Below are positions 17,985-25,976 of a stretch of DNA of 64,000 nt, piece after piece. The translations under genes were made by a program, and so were the position numbers. The number at the start of each line of letters is the position of its first letter. The stretch's first letter is position 1. Below the pieces are notes generated by a model, which searched no databases, was not told the DNA's origin, and saw nothing but the letters and a program-made list of their open reading frames with translations. The DNA comes from Opitutaceae bacterium (GTDB taxonomy: Bacteria > Verrucomicrobiota > Verrucomicrobiia > Opitutales > Opitutaceae), in NCBI GenBank assembly GCA_016794625.1, contig JAEUGY010000018.1:1-64000 (forward strand), written 5' to 3'.

Positions 17985-20669
17985 TCATTTGTTGGACGCC
18001 TTGAACATCGCATGCTCGGGTTTGCCTCCGCTCAGGACGTACGCGACGAGATCCAGGATTTCCTCCTGGGTGAGCATGCTCAGCAGCATGGGTGGCATGG
18101 ACGAGATTTTTGAGACCTCCATGCTCGTCACCAACTTCCGATCGACGACGACGCGTTGGTTGGGATCGCTCAGGTCGGTGTTGAGCGTGACCTGATCGCC
18201 GTTGAGGTTCACGATCACACCGCTGACGACATCGCCATTGTTCAAAGCGATCACGACCGGGGCGAACTGTTCGTTGATTTCCTTGCTCGGATGGAGGATC
18301 TGGTCGAGCAGATCGCGCGCTGAATAGCGGCCGCCTGCTCCGGTCAGGTCCGGGCCGTTCATGCCGCCGCCGTCACGAAAACGATGGCAGGCGTAGCAGG
18401 CGGCGGCGGCGAACATTTTGCGGCCGTTGGCAAAGTCGCGACCCTTCAGGCCGGTGTCAGCCGCGGCACTGAGCTCGTCGAGAGTCCACATCCTGGGGGT
18501 GCGCCCGGCGAAGACGGCCCCGAGATTTTCAAAGGCGGACACGGGTTCCGACTTCTTTTCGATCAGTGCGGACAACGCCTTCCGCTCGGCCGCGGTGAAG
18601 GTGGCGAGCGCGTCATTGCGGATGAATTCGATGAACTTGGCGAAGCTCAACCCACCCCGGTAGTTTGCGGCTTTGAGGAACCACTCCAGGTAGGCGGTTC
18701 GCAACTCGAGCGTCCATCCGGTGGTAACGAAGCGGAGGCTGCGGGCGTATTCGAGCTGCTCCTCCTGCGAAACGGCGTCCTGCAGGAGGGCGATTCCCTT
18801 GGCGGCCACCCGGGGCGCCTGCAGGTAGGCGAGCGTTTCGCACAGCAGCCAGTTCAACGAAAAGGAATCCGACGGAAAGGCGGGATCGAGTGCGGCGATC
18901 AACGAACCCGCGTTCGAGCCGGGCCCGTCGAAACGGTTCAGCACGATCTGCACCGTGCGCACATAGGTGAGCTGGGAGTCGCGCGGGAGCGCCTTGAAGT
19001 TGATGCTCACCAGCGAGGAAAGGATGCGATCGCGCAGCGCGAGGTCCGGAGCGGGTGTGGGCGTGGCCCCGGCGGGAAGCGGGAGCATCTTGATCGCGGG
19101 TTCGCCGGCCGGCGCGCCCAACGGCTTGGCGGGAACGCGGTGGTACGGACAAATGCCAGCGGCGCGGGCGAGACCGAGCAGGGCTTCGGTCCGTTTCGTC
19201 GGATCAGGTTCGTTGAGAGCCTGCTCCGTCCAGGAGGCGACGGGCTGGTGCTCGAGTGCGGTGCGCGCGGCCCAGCGGACGTGGCGGTCGGCATGAGCCA
19301 GGTGGGGCCAGGCAGCGCTGATCGCGCGGGGATCCTGCCGGCCATGCCAGGCCTCGAGGCGGTGGCGCAGGTTCGCCTCGGGTGTGACGGTGAGGTTCGG
19401 CGTGGCCGGACGGGTGTCGTCGGTGCCGGTATAGGTGACGCGGTAGAGTCCCGACTGGACCCGGCGCCCGCCAATCGCGAAGTACATGGCGCCGTCCTTC
19501 GGATGGATGAACGCGTCGGTGACGGGCAGGGGAGCGCCCGAGAGGAAATCTTCCTTCACGCCGGTGTAGCTCGCGCCGTCCGCCGAGAGGTGGATCGCGT
19601 ACACCTTGCCCCAGCTCCAATCGAGGATGAAGAGGGCGTTCTGGTATTTGGCCGGAAACTTCGCGCCGTAGCCAAAGGTGGTCCCCGTGGGTGATCCCGG
19701 GCCGATGTTGACGGTGGCCGGCAGATTGTCGGAGTAGAATTCCGGATACTTTCCGGCTCCATTGCGCCAGCCGAAATCGCCGCCGCTGACGACGTGGTTC
19801 ACCCGGGTGGGGCGGTACCACGGCGTGTTGAAGTCGTACTCCATGTCCGCATCATAGGTGAAGAGCTCGCCGGTGTGGTTGACCGAGGCGTCGTAGATGT
19901 TCCGGAAGCCGGACGCGATGCGGGAGAAGGCCTTTCCGTCCCGCGTGACGCGGTAAATGATGCCGCCCGGGGCGAGGACGTGACGATTGTGTCCGCGTCC
20001 GTCAGGCATGCGTGTCAGCAGATGATCTTCGCCCCAAACGGCCGGTACGGGAGACGATGGAACCGCTTCGGTCAGCGCGGTATTGTTGCCGCAGATGAGG
20101 TAGAAGTCCTGACTGCCGGGCACCGGCACCACGGCGTGAACCCCGTGATCGCTGCGTGACTCCATGAGGCGAAGCAGTTCCACCTGGTCGAGGCGGTCGT
20201 CGCCGTCGCTGTCGGAGATGCGGTAGAAGCCGCTCGCCATCTTGGTCTCGTAATCGTTCACCCCCGCGTAGAGGGCGCCGTCGGCGAAGTGCATGCCGTT
20301 GATGGCGCGAATCGGCGCGGGAACATGCTCCACGGCGCTCGGATCGAGCGGTTGCCCGGCGGCGGGAGCGGGAAAGCGATAGAGACCGCCGTATTGATCG
20401 CTCGCGTAGATGCGCCCCTTGTCATCGGCGCAGAGCGCGACCCAGGACCCCTGTTCCTTGCCCGGCACCGAGTAGAGCAGTTCCACCTGGAAGTCCTTCG
20501 GTGCCTTGATCCGGTTGATCGGAGTCGCGACATTCGCTCCGATGGCCATGCCCACGGAGCCCTGGCGGGCGGGGGCGGCTTTGGCGGCGTCGCCTTTCGG
20601 TTGCGCCGCCAGGGGGCCGGCCAGACCTGCGGCCGTGAGCAGAAAAACACAGAAGACTCGTCGGTTCAT
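17985..20669 (-). CDS. PVC-type heme-binding c-type cytochrome with sugar-dehydrogenase-like propeller
   Basis: An 894-residue exported protein. A signal peptide (about residues 1-24, FCVFLLTAAGLAGPLAAQ) is followed by a beta-propeller of about 400 residues resembling the PQQ-dependent sugar dehydrogenase fold (blocks SWVALCADDKGRIYASDQYG, GGIIYRVTRDGK, GDFGWRNG, LFILDWSWGKVYAI). A helical HEAT-like middle section (about 430-720) comes next. The C-terminus (about 745-894) is the 'Planctomycetes/Verrucomicrobia putative heme-binding domain' with the CxxCH motif CYACH (C758, C761, H762) and the following GPDLTGAGGRYSARDLLDQI and VVSGVIV blocks. Such proteins are taken to be periplasmic dehydrogenases that pass electrons to a bound c-type heme; the substrate is unknown, possibly sugars in this setting. 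The start is the ATG at 20669 immediately before the signal sequence. Transcribed alone. Confidence 0.85.
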   Translation of the reverse strand: MNRRVFCVFLLTAAGLAGPLAAQPKGDAAKAAPARQGSVGMAIGANVATPINRIKAPKDFQVELLYSVPGKEQGSWVALCADDKGRIYASDQYGGLYRFPAPAAGQPLDPSAVEHVPAPIRAINGMHFADGALYAGVNDYETKMASGFYRISDSDGDDRLDQVELLRLMESRSDHGVHAVVPVPGSQDFYLICGNNTALTEAVPSSPVPAVWGEDHLLTRMPDGRGHNRHVLAPGGIIYRVTRDGKAFSRIASGFRNIYDASVNHTGELFTYDADMEYDFNTPWYRPTRVNHVVSGGDFGWRNGAGKYPEFYSDNLPATVNIGPGSPTGTTFGYGAKFPAKYQNALFILDWSWGKVYAIHLSADGASYTGVKEDFLSGAPLPVTDAFIHPKDGAMYFAIGGRRVQSGLYRVTYTGTDDTRPATPNLTVTPEANLRHRLEAWHGRQDPRAISAAWPHLAHADRHVRWAARTALEHQPVASWTEQALNEPDPTKRTEALLGLARAAGICPYHRVPAKPLGAPAGEPAIKMLPLPAGATPTPAPDLALRDRILSSLVSINFKALPRDSQLTYVRTVQIVLNRFDGPGSNAGSLIAALDPAFPSDSFSLNWLLCETLAYLQAPRVAAKGIALLQDAVSQEEQLEYARSLRFVTTGWTLELRTAYLEWFLKAANYRGGLSFAKFIEFIRNDALATFTAAERKALSALIEKKSEPVSAFENLGAVFAGRTPRMWTLDELSAAADTGLKGRDFANGRKMFAAAACYACHRFRDGGGMNGPDLTGAGGRYSARDLLDQILHPSKEINEQFAPVVIALNNGDVVSGVIVNLNGDQVTLNTDLSDPNQRVVVDRKLVTSMEVSKISSMPPMLLSMLTQEEILDLVAYVLSGGKPEHAMFKASNK

Positions 20670-20804
20670 AAGCGAAGGTAGTGGGAGGGAGGTGCGGTGC
20701 CACACTAAAGGAGACACCTTCGATCCCGTCGATACGGGAGCTTGACCGTTCACACCCGCGAGGCCACCGCTGATGCAAAAGGATCAGACGGACGCTTCAC
20801 GGCT

Positions 20805-20844
20805 CAAGCCGCAGTTCCCTCGGGGGCCGGTAGACTGCGGCTTG
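20805..20844. repeat. Perfect 11-bp stem-loop in the gap before the second sigma factor gene
   Basis: Arms 20805-20815 (CAAGCCGCAGT) and 20834-20844 (ACTGCGGCTTG) are exactly complementary with an 18-base loop. It lies in a 435-base gap (20670-21104) between divergently transcribed genes, together with a REP-like pair. The rest of the gap holds no convincing ORF and presumably the promoters of both flanking genes. Confidence 0.7.
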
Positions 20845-20865
20845 GATTGCCCAGCCTCCAGACCA

Positions 20866-20929
20866 CGAAAGCCGTTCCGACTTCCGCTACAACAGCGGTC
20901 GGGCGTAGCGGAACGCTGAAAGCGTTTCG
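20866..20929. repeat. REP-like palindrome pair, copies 4 and 5 (inverted)
   Basis: Two 25-base copies in opposite orientation (20866-20890 minus, 20905-20929 plus) with a 14-base spacer. The plus copy reads GCGGAACGCTGAAAGCG at its centre, a compensated variant in which both sides of the stem changed (AACGCT / AGCGTT), which keeps the stem. Same family as copies at 12682, 17890/17937, 28519 and 29840. Confidence 0.75.
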
Positions 20930-21080
20930 GGTTTTGCGCGGACGGAGGGCGTAAGCCCGGCCAGGGGAGCGGGTCGACTCGGGCTGACGAGTTCGGCGGC
21001 TCTTTGCAACCGGACAGTCCATAGACGGACAGCCGGGCTTAATCCGTAACGAAATTTCAAGCCGGGGTTAAACGGCTCGA

Positions 21081-21102
21081 CTCCCTGCCTCCGAGGAGGG
21101 AG
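21081..21102 (+). promoter_or_regulatory. Strong Shine-Dalgarno within a hairpin before the sigma gene
   Basis: AGGAGG at 21094-21099 lies five bases before the ATG at 21105 and decides that start. It is the strongest ribosome-binding site in the window. It is part of a small inverted repeat (CTCCCT at 21081-21086 with AGGGAG at 21097-21102), so the site may be partly hidden in the mRNA. Confidence 0.6.
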
Positions 21103-21104
21103 CA

Positions 21105-21647
21105 ATGTCCGAGTCACCCATGGAATCACTCAGCCCGGAGGCCGCCCGCTGGTATGCCACGGAGGTACAGCCGCACCGTCCGGCGCTGCGGGCGTGGCTC
21201 TTGGCGCGGTTTCCCACGCTGCCTGATGTCGAGGATTTGGTGCAGGAGAGCCTGAGTCGCGTGCTCCGGGCGCGGGACAATGGGGCGATTCACTCGGCCC
21301 GGGCGCTCCTCTTCACCACGGCTCGCAATCTCGCCCTCGACACGGTGCGCCGGCAGCAAGTGGTGCGTTTTGAGCCCATTTCCGAAGACATGCCGTCGTC
21401 GGCCTTGGCCGATGCCGCGGACGTCGTGGAAACCGTGAGTAAACAGCAGGAACTTGAGCTCCTGACCAAGGCCATCCAGTCGCTGCCCGAACGTTGCCGA
21501 CAGATCCTCACGCTGCGTACGGCCTACGGATTGTCGCAGAAACAGATCGCCGATCAACTGGGGGTCTCCCTCAGCACGATCGAAAAACAGATGGCGCAGG
21601 GCATCCGCCTGTGTGCCCAATACTTTGCCCGTCCGCTTCGTCCGTGA
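21105..21647 (+). CDS. ECF RNA polymerase sigma factor
   Basis: A 180-residue ECF sigma factor. Region 2 blocks are LPDVEDLVQESLSRVLRARD and ARALLFTTARNLALDTVRRQ. Region 4 is LPERCRQILTLRTAYGLSQK followed by the recognition helix IADQLGVSLSTIEKQ. The ATG at 21105 is supported by a strong Shine-Dalgarno sequence. It heads a plus-strand unit with FecR (21659), an STN receptor (22938) and a triple-thioredoxin protein (25977). It is expected to be released by FecR on ligand binding to the receptor, and to drive the receptor genes. It is more similar in its N-terminus to the sigma factor at 56176-56715 than to the one at 9270-9821, judged by eye (for example the shared KAIQSLPxRCRQI stretch). Confidence 0.93.
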   Translation: MSESPMESLSPEAARWYATEVQPHRPALRAWLLARFPTLPDVEDLVQESLSRVLRARDNGAIHSARALLFTTARNLALDTVRRQQVVRFEPISEDMPSSALADAADVVETVSKQQELELLTKAIQSLPERCRQILTLRTAYGLSQKQIADQLGVSLSTIEKQMAQGIRLCAQYFARPLRP

Positions 21648-21658
21648 TCCACCCCGCC

Positions 21659-22717
21659 ATGTCCCACCCTGAATCCGCACCCACCGACCCCATCGATGCT
21701 GCGGCGGCCCTCTGGCTCGCGCGCCGCGATCGCGGCCTCTCGCCTGCCGAGCAGGATGCCTACCTGCAGTGGCTCCATGCTGATCCCCGTCACACGGAGG
21801 CGGTGACCCGGCATGCCGCCGCCCTGGAACGGATGATGCAACTCTACGAGTGGCAGCCGGCCCATGACACGGAACCAAATCCGGATCTGTTCCTTCCGCG
21901 TCCGGGCCTGGCGTCGAAGGCAGGCAAACCCGTGCTTTCGCGAGGCCGATGGATAGGGACGATCGGTTTGGCGGCGGCCGCCGCCCTCGTCGTTGGCTCG
22001 CTGGTGCTGCAACCCGGTGCGATCCCGCCTCTGAAGCCGGCTCAGCCCCCGAAATCCTACCTGCATGTCAATGAGCGACTGGCGTTGCCCGATGGATCCC
22101 GCGTCGAGTTGAAGGACGGCACCCGGGTCGTTGTGCAGTATTCCGAGACCGAGCGACGCGTGAAACTTGTCGGCGGCGAGGCCCATTTCAGTGTGTGGAA
22201 GGATGCGAACCGTCCCTTTATCGTCGACGCGGCGGGAGTCGAGGTGCGTGCGGTCGGCACCGCCTTCAATGTCAGGCTGGACGAAGGGTCGGTCGAGGTC
22301 CTCGTGACCGAGGGACGGGTGAACGTGGCGGCGACTCCGGAGCAGATCTCTGGTGGGCTCGAACGCCTGCCTGTCATTTCTCAGGGGGAGCGCACCGTGG
22401 TTACGCTCGACCGCACGGAGGGCGCGCCACCGGCGGTGCCTGTGCCGGTGACGGCCGCCGAAATCAATCAGACCCTGGCCTGGCAGGCACCGTGGCTGCA
22501 ATTCCGGGAAACGCCCTTGGCCGAGGCCGTAGCCGAGTTTAACCGGTTGAACCGGCATCAACTGGTGATTACGGATCCGCAACTGGCGCGCGAACCCATC
22601 GGCGGCACGTTTCGCCCCGATAATGTTGAAGGATTTGTGCGCGCATTGACGGTCACGCTTGGTCTCCAGGCGGAGCCCGACGGAGAGAACCGCACGCGGT
22701 TGCGACGCGCGCGGTAA
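21659..22717 (+). CDS. FecR-family anti-sigma factor / signal transducer
   Basis: A 352-residue inner-membrane signalling protein. The cytoplasmic N-terminus has the DUF4880-type motif (AAALWLARRDRGLSPAEQDA, WLHADPRHTEAV). It is followed by a single membrane helix at about residues 99-117 (WIGTIGLAAAAALVVGSLV). The periplasmic FecR domain (about 135-235) contains the core VEVRAVGTAFNVRL and VEVLVTEGRVNV. The C-terminal segment (about 275-350) resembles an STN/secretin short domain (PLAEAVAEFNRLNRHQLVI), which may contact the STN domain of the receptor. It starts 11 bases after the sigma gene and is separated from the receptor by about 220 bases containing a palindromic repeat doublet. Confidence 0.92.
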   Translation: MSHPESAPTDPIDAAAALWLARRDRGLSPAEQDAYLQWLHADPRHTEAVTRHAAALERMMQLYEWQPAHDTEPNPDLFLPRPGLASKAGKPVLSRGRWIGTIGLAAAAALVVGSLVLQPGAIPPLKPAQPPKSYLHVNERLALPDGSRVELKDGTRVVVQYSETERRVKLVGGEAHFSVWKDANRPFIVDAAGVEVRAVGTAFNVRLDEGSVEVLVTEGRVNVAATPEQISGGLERLPVISQGERTVVTLDRTEGAPPAVPVPVTAAEINQTLAWQAPWLQFRETPLAEAVAEFNRLNRHQLVITDPQLAREPIGGTFRPDNVEGFVRALTVTLGLQAEPDGENRTRLRRAR

Positions 22718-22734
22718 CGGAGTGGCGCTGAGAA

Positions 22735-22827
22735 CGTGGCGCCGGCTTTAGCCGGCGATGATCACCTTTGAGGCCAGAGCTGCAGCCACTTGGTACAATG
22801 CAATGCGGCTAAAGCCGCAGCCACGTT
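22735..22827. repeat. Inverted repeat doublet between FecR and receptor genes
   Basis: Two 20-base units in inverted orientation (22735-22754 and 22808-22827), about 90% matched. Each centres on a small perfect palindrome: GCCGGCT-TT-AGCCGGC at 22741-22756 and GCGGCT-AA-AGCCGC at 22805-22818. It is a different family from the REP-like copies above. It sits inside a co-directional gene unit and could attenuate or process the mRNA ahead of the receptor gene. Confidence 0.7.
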
Positions 22828-22937
22828 TGCGGCAAAACTCCTCGGAACCTTTACGGGTGCTGCCCAGCAGTTCGTCGTGATAGGTAGGACGGAGCACCCG
22901 GCCGACCCATTATCCACCACCCACCACCGCCCGCACC

Positions 22938-25900
22938 ATGGCCACCCTTCGGCTTCTCCTCCGTGCCCTGTTGACCTCGGCCTTCCTTGCAATGTCCGCA
23001 TATGCGGCTGACGGAAAGAAGTCCTACGACGTACCTGCCACCACCGCCGAACGGGCCCTGAAGCGATTCTCGGAAATTTCGGGACGCGAGACCCTCTTTG
23101 CCGCCGAAATTGTGCGCGGCGTCCGCACCACGGCCGTCAAGGGCGAGTTCACGCCGCAGGAGGCGCTCGACCGGATCTTGCAGGGAACCGGTCTTGTGGC
23201 CGTGCAGGATGAAAAGACCGGTGCCATGGCGGTGAAGAGGGACTCCGGCCCAAACGGATCAAGGGCGGCGCCAACCATCGAGAGCGGCGTTCGCCCTGAC
23301 ACCAGCGGAAAGGTGGAGAAGGGCGTTCTGGTGATCGAGGCCGTGCAGGTCACCGGTTCCCGCATCCGCGGACTCCTCGCCGGCGCCACCGCACAGCCGG
23401 TGCTGACCATCAGCAACGCCGACATTGAGCGCTCCGGGGCGCAGAGCATCGGCGATGTGTTTCGCTACATCCCGCAGGTTTCGGCCTTCACCACCGGTCA
23501 GGCGAACACCCAGAATGGTCGCAACGCGCTGATCAACTTTCAAACAGGTGCGACGACCTTTCTTCCGGGCACCACCCAAATCTCCGCGGCGGCCGGACTC
23601 GTGACGGCCACGATCCGCGGCGCCCCGGCCGGTGCCACCCTGCTCCTGATCGACGGCAAACGCGCCCCGAAAAACAATCAGTCGCGCAGCGGAGACGGGT
23701 TTGATCTCAACGGCATCCCACTCGCGGCCGTGGAGCGCATCGAAGTGCTGCTCGACGGCGCCAGTTCGATCTACGGAGCCGACGCCATGGGGGGCGTCAT
23801 CAATGTTATCCTCAAAAAGAGCTATCGTGGCTCCGAAGTAAGGATCGGATACGAAAACACGTTCGACACCGATGTCGGCGTACGCACCGCGAGCCTTTCG
23901 CAAGGCTTCTCCGCCGGCAAGCTGCGGGGCCTCCTCACCGCCTCGTGGGAGAAGTCCAACGAAATGATGCTGCGCGACCGCGACTTCGCAGCCAGCTATG
24001 ATCGCCGGCCGTATGGCGGGGCCGATGCCCGCGCGGCAAACATCCCTGGCGGCGCAGGGCGCGTAAGCCGCACCGGCACCGTACCCCTGCCCGGGCTCAC
24101 CGTCACCAACACCGCCATTCCAGCGGGGACATCCGGCACCGGTCTGACGCTCACCGATTACCTCAACGCCGGGGCCATTGCGGCTCCCTTCGACGCCGGT
24201 CAATATGCGCAATATGCGGCGGCGTATGAACGCACCTCCGTGCTGGGCAAGTTCGACTACGCTTTTCGTGACTGGCTGGAGGTTTACGCCTCGGTGCGCT
24301 GGGGCTATAACCGCAGCTCGCAGCTCAATACTCCAGTCCAGGCGAACGGGCTTTCCATTCCAGCGGGTTATCCGGGCAATCCGTTTGGCATCGCGGTGTC
24401 GCTCAGCAAGACGTTTTCGGATCTCATTCCTCTGCGTACCGCTTACAACGATACGAAAGCCTACACCTTCGGTGCCACCGGCCGCCTGCCAAAGTCCTGG
24501 CACTACGACGCCTCAATCAGCTTGGCCGACAGTCACACGCGCAGCGAAGGGGACTCTGGCACCACCCTCGTCTCCACGCTCTTCACCGCTGCTGTCGCCT
24601 CGGGGCGGACCCCCAACCTGTTCTATGACGGCACGCGGGTCGCAAACCCGAACGCCGAGGGGGTGATCGAGGCGCTCACGTCTCCGACACTCGACGAGGA
24701 GAAGGATCAAACCTGGACCTATTTGCTGCAGGTGGACGGTCCGATCTATGAGTTGCCGGGCGGCCGGATCGCCGCCGCTTTCGGGCTGGAGCGCCGCGAG
24801 GAATATGCCAAGTTTCCTTTGCGCACTGCAGCCGACACCACGACCGCTTTGCCGGGTCGCAATAATGTAGACGCTTACTTCGCCGAGGTGAACGTGCCCG
24901 TTTTTGGCGAAGACTTTCACCGGCCCTTGCTTCGGCAACTCAGTCTGTCCGGCTCGTACCGGTTTGAAGACTACGGAATTGGCGGGTCATCGAAGAATCC
25001 AAGGGCAGGCATGGCTTGGCGGCCCGCTGCGTGGCTGGTCGTGCGGGGTGGCTTCGGCGAGGGCTTCAAGGTGCCCACGCTACAGCAACGCAATGCGCCG
25101 GTCACCGTGGCCAACAGCACCACGGCGGCGACGGCTCCCAATCTCGACCCGGCGCGCGGCAATACGGTGAACCCCGTTCACCCGGTCACCCGTGGAGGCA
25201 AACCTGACCTGCGTCCGGAAAAGTCCGAGAACACGACCGTCGGTATCGTGGCCGAGGTTCCGTCGTTCCGGGGACTGTCCTTTTCATTCGACTGGTTTGA
25301 CGCCCACTACGCCGACCGGATCGCCACGCTCCTGTTTAGTCAGATGGCGCTTCTTTATCCCGAGCGGATCACGCGTGGCGCGAAGCTTCCGACGGACCCG
25401 GCGGGCTGGGCCGGGGTCGTCACCGCGGCGGACCTGCGCCCGATCAACGTGGGTTTCAGTCGGACCACCGGCTTTGACATCGGTGTGAAGTATGACCGCC
25501 GCACCTCGTGGGGCGACGTGCAGTCCAGTGTCACCGGAACAAACTACACCCGCAATGTCTTCATCCCGTCGCCCGGGGGCGTGCCTTCGCCCACCGTGAA
25601 CACGGACAGCCTTCCGGTCCAGATCAACGGAAATGCCTTTCTTTACCGCAACGCGTGGGGTGCGGGGGTGATCGTCACCTACCGCGCGGCGAATCGCGTG
25701 GCCACTGACCGCGCGGCCACGCCTTCGGCCATCCGGTGGGATGCTCAGTTCAATTACGATTTCGCCAAGGCAGTGTGGCTGAAGAGCCGTCCCGCTGGCT
25801 GGGGAAAACGCGTCCTGGGTGATACCAAACTCAGCCTTACTCTCTACAATGTACTCAACACTCGACCGCCATTCGACGACCTCGCCATGCCGGACAATAC

Positions 25901-25955
25901 CGTGCTCGATTCCCGGTTGCGTCGGTTCGCGGTGTCGCTGCGTCGGACGTTCTGA
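22938..25955 (+). CDS. STN-domain TonB-dependent outer-membrane receptor
   Basis: A 1005-residue receptor. A signal peptide (about residues 1-23, ending LAMSAYAA) is followed by an STN domain (about 28-100; YDVPATTAERALKRFSEISG and TGLVAVQDEKTGAMAV). The plug domain opens VTGSRIRGLLAG and contains LLLIDGKRAPKN and VLLDGASSIYGADAMGGVIN. The beta-barrel ends with an aromatic residue (RRFAVSLRRTF), as required for BAM insertion. With the upstream sigma/FecR pair it forms a complete outer-membrane-to-cytoplasm signalling unit. The thioredoxin-domain protein begins 21 bases downstream, so both are very likely co-transcribed. The ligand is unknown: no SusD-like gene accompanies it, which argues against a classical Bacteroidetes starch-type system and leaves peptides, siderophores or short sugars open. 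Confidence 0.92.
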   Translation: MATLRLLLRALLTSAFLAMSAYAADGKKSYDVPATTAERALKRFSEISGRETLFAAEIVRGVRTTAVKGEFTPQEALDRILQGTGLVAVQDEKTGAMAVKRDSGPNGSRAAPTIESGVRPDTSGKVEKGVLVIEAVQVTGSRIRGLLAGATAQPVLTISNADIERSGAQSIGDVFRYIPQVSAFTTGQANTQNGRNALINFQTGATTFLPGTTQISAAAGLVTATIRGAPAGATLLLIDGKRAPKNNQSRSGDGFDLNGIPLAAVERIEVLLDGASSIYGADAMGGVINVILKKSYRGSEVRIGYENTFDTDVGVRTASLSQGFSAGKLRGLLTASWEKSNEMMLRDRDFAASYDRRPYGGADARAANIPGGAGRVSRTGTVPLPGLTVTNTAIPAGTSGTGLTLTDYLNAGAIAAPFDAGQYAQYAAAYERTSVLGKFDYAFRDWLEVYASVRWGYNRSSQLNTPVQANGLSIPAGYPGNPFGIAVSLSKTFSDLIPLRTAYNDTKAYTFGATGRLPKSWHYDASISLADSHTRSEGDSGTTLVSTLFTAAVASGRTPNLFYDGTRVANPNAEGVIEALTSPTLDEEKDQTWTYLLQVDGPIYELPGGRIAAAFGLERREEYAKFPLRTAADTTTALPGRNNVDAYFAEVNVPVFGEDFHRPLLRQLSLSGSYRFEDYGIGGSSKNPRAGMAWRPAAWLVVRGGFGEGFKVPTLQQRNAPVTVANSTTAATAPNLDPARGNTVNPVHPVTRGGKPDLRPEKSENTTVGIVAEVPSFRGLSFSFDWFDAHYADRIATLLFSQMALLYPERITRGAKLPTDPAGWAGVVTAADLRPINVGFSRTTGFDIGVKYDRRTSWGDVQSSVTGTNYTRNVFIPSPGGVPSPTVNTDSLPVQINGNAFLYRNAWGAGVIVTYRAANRVATDRAATPSAIRWDAQFNYDFAKAVWLKSRPAGWGKRVLGDTKLSLTLYNVLNTRPPFDDLAMPDNTVLDSRLRRFAVSLRRTF

Positions 25956-25976
25956 GGCGCGCCTGATCTTGCACCC

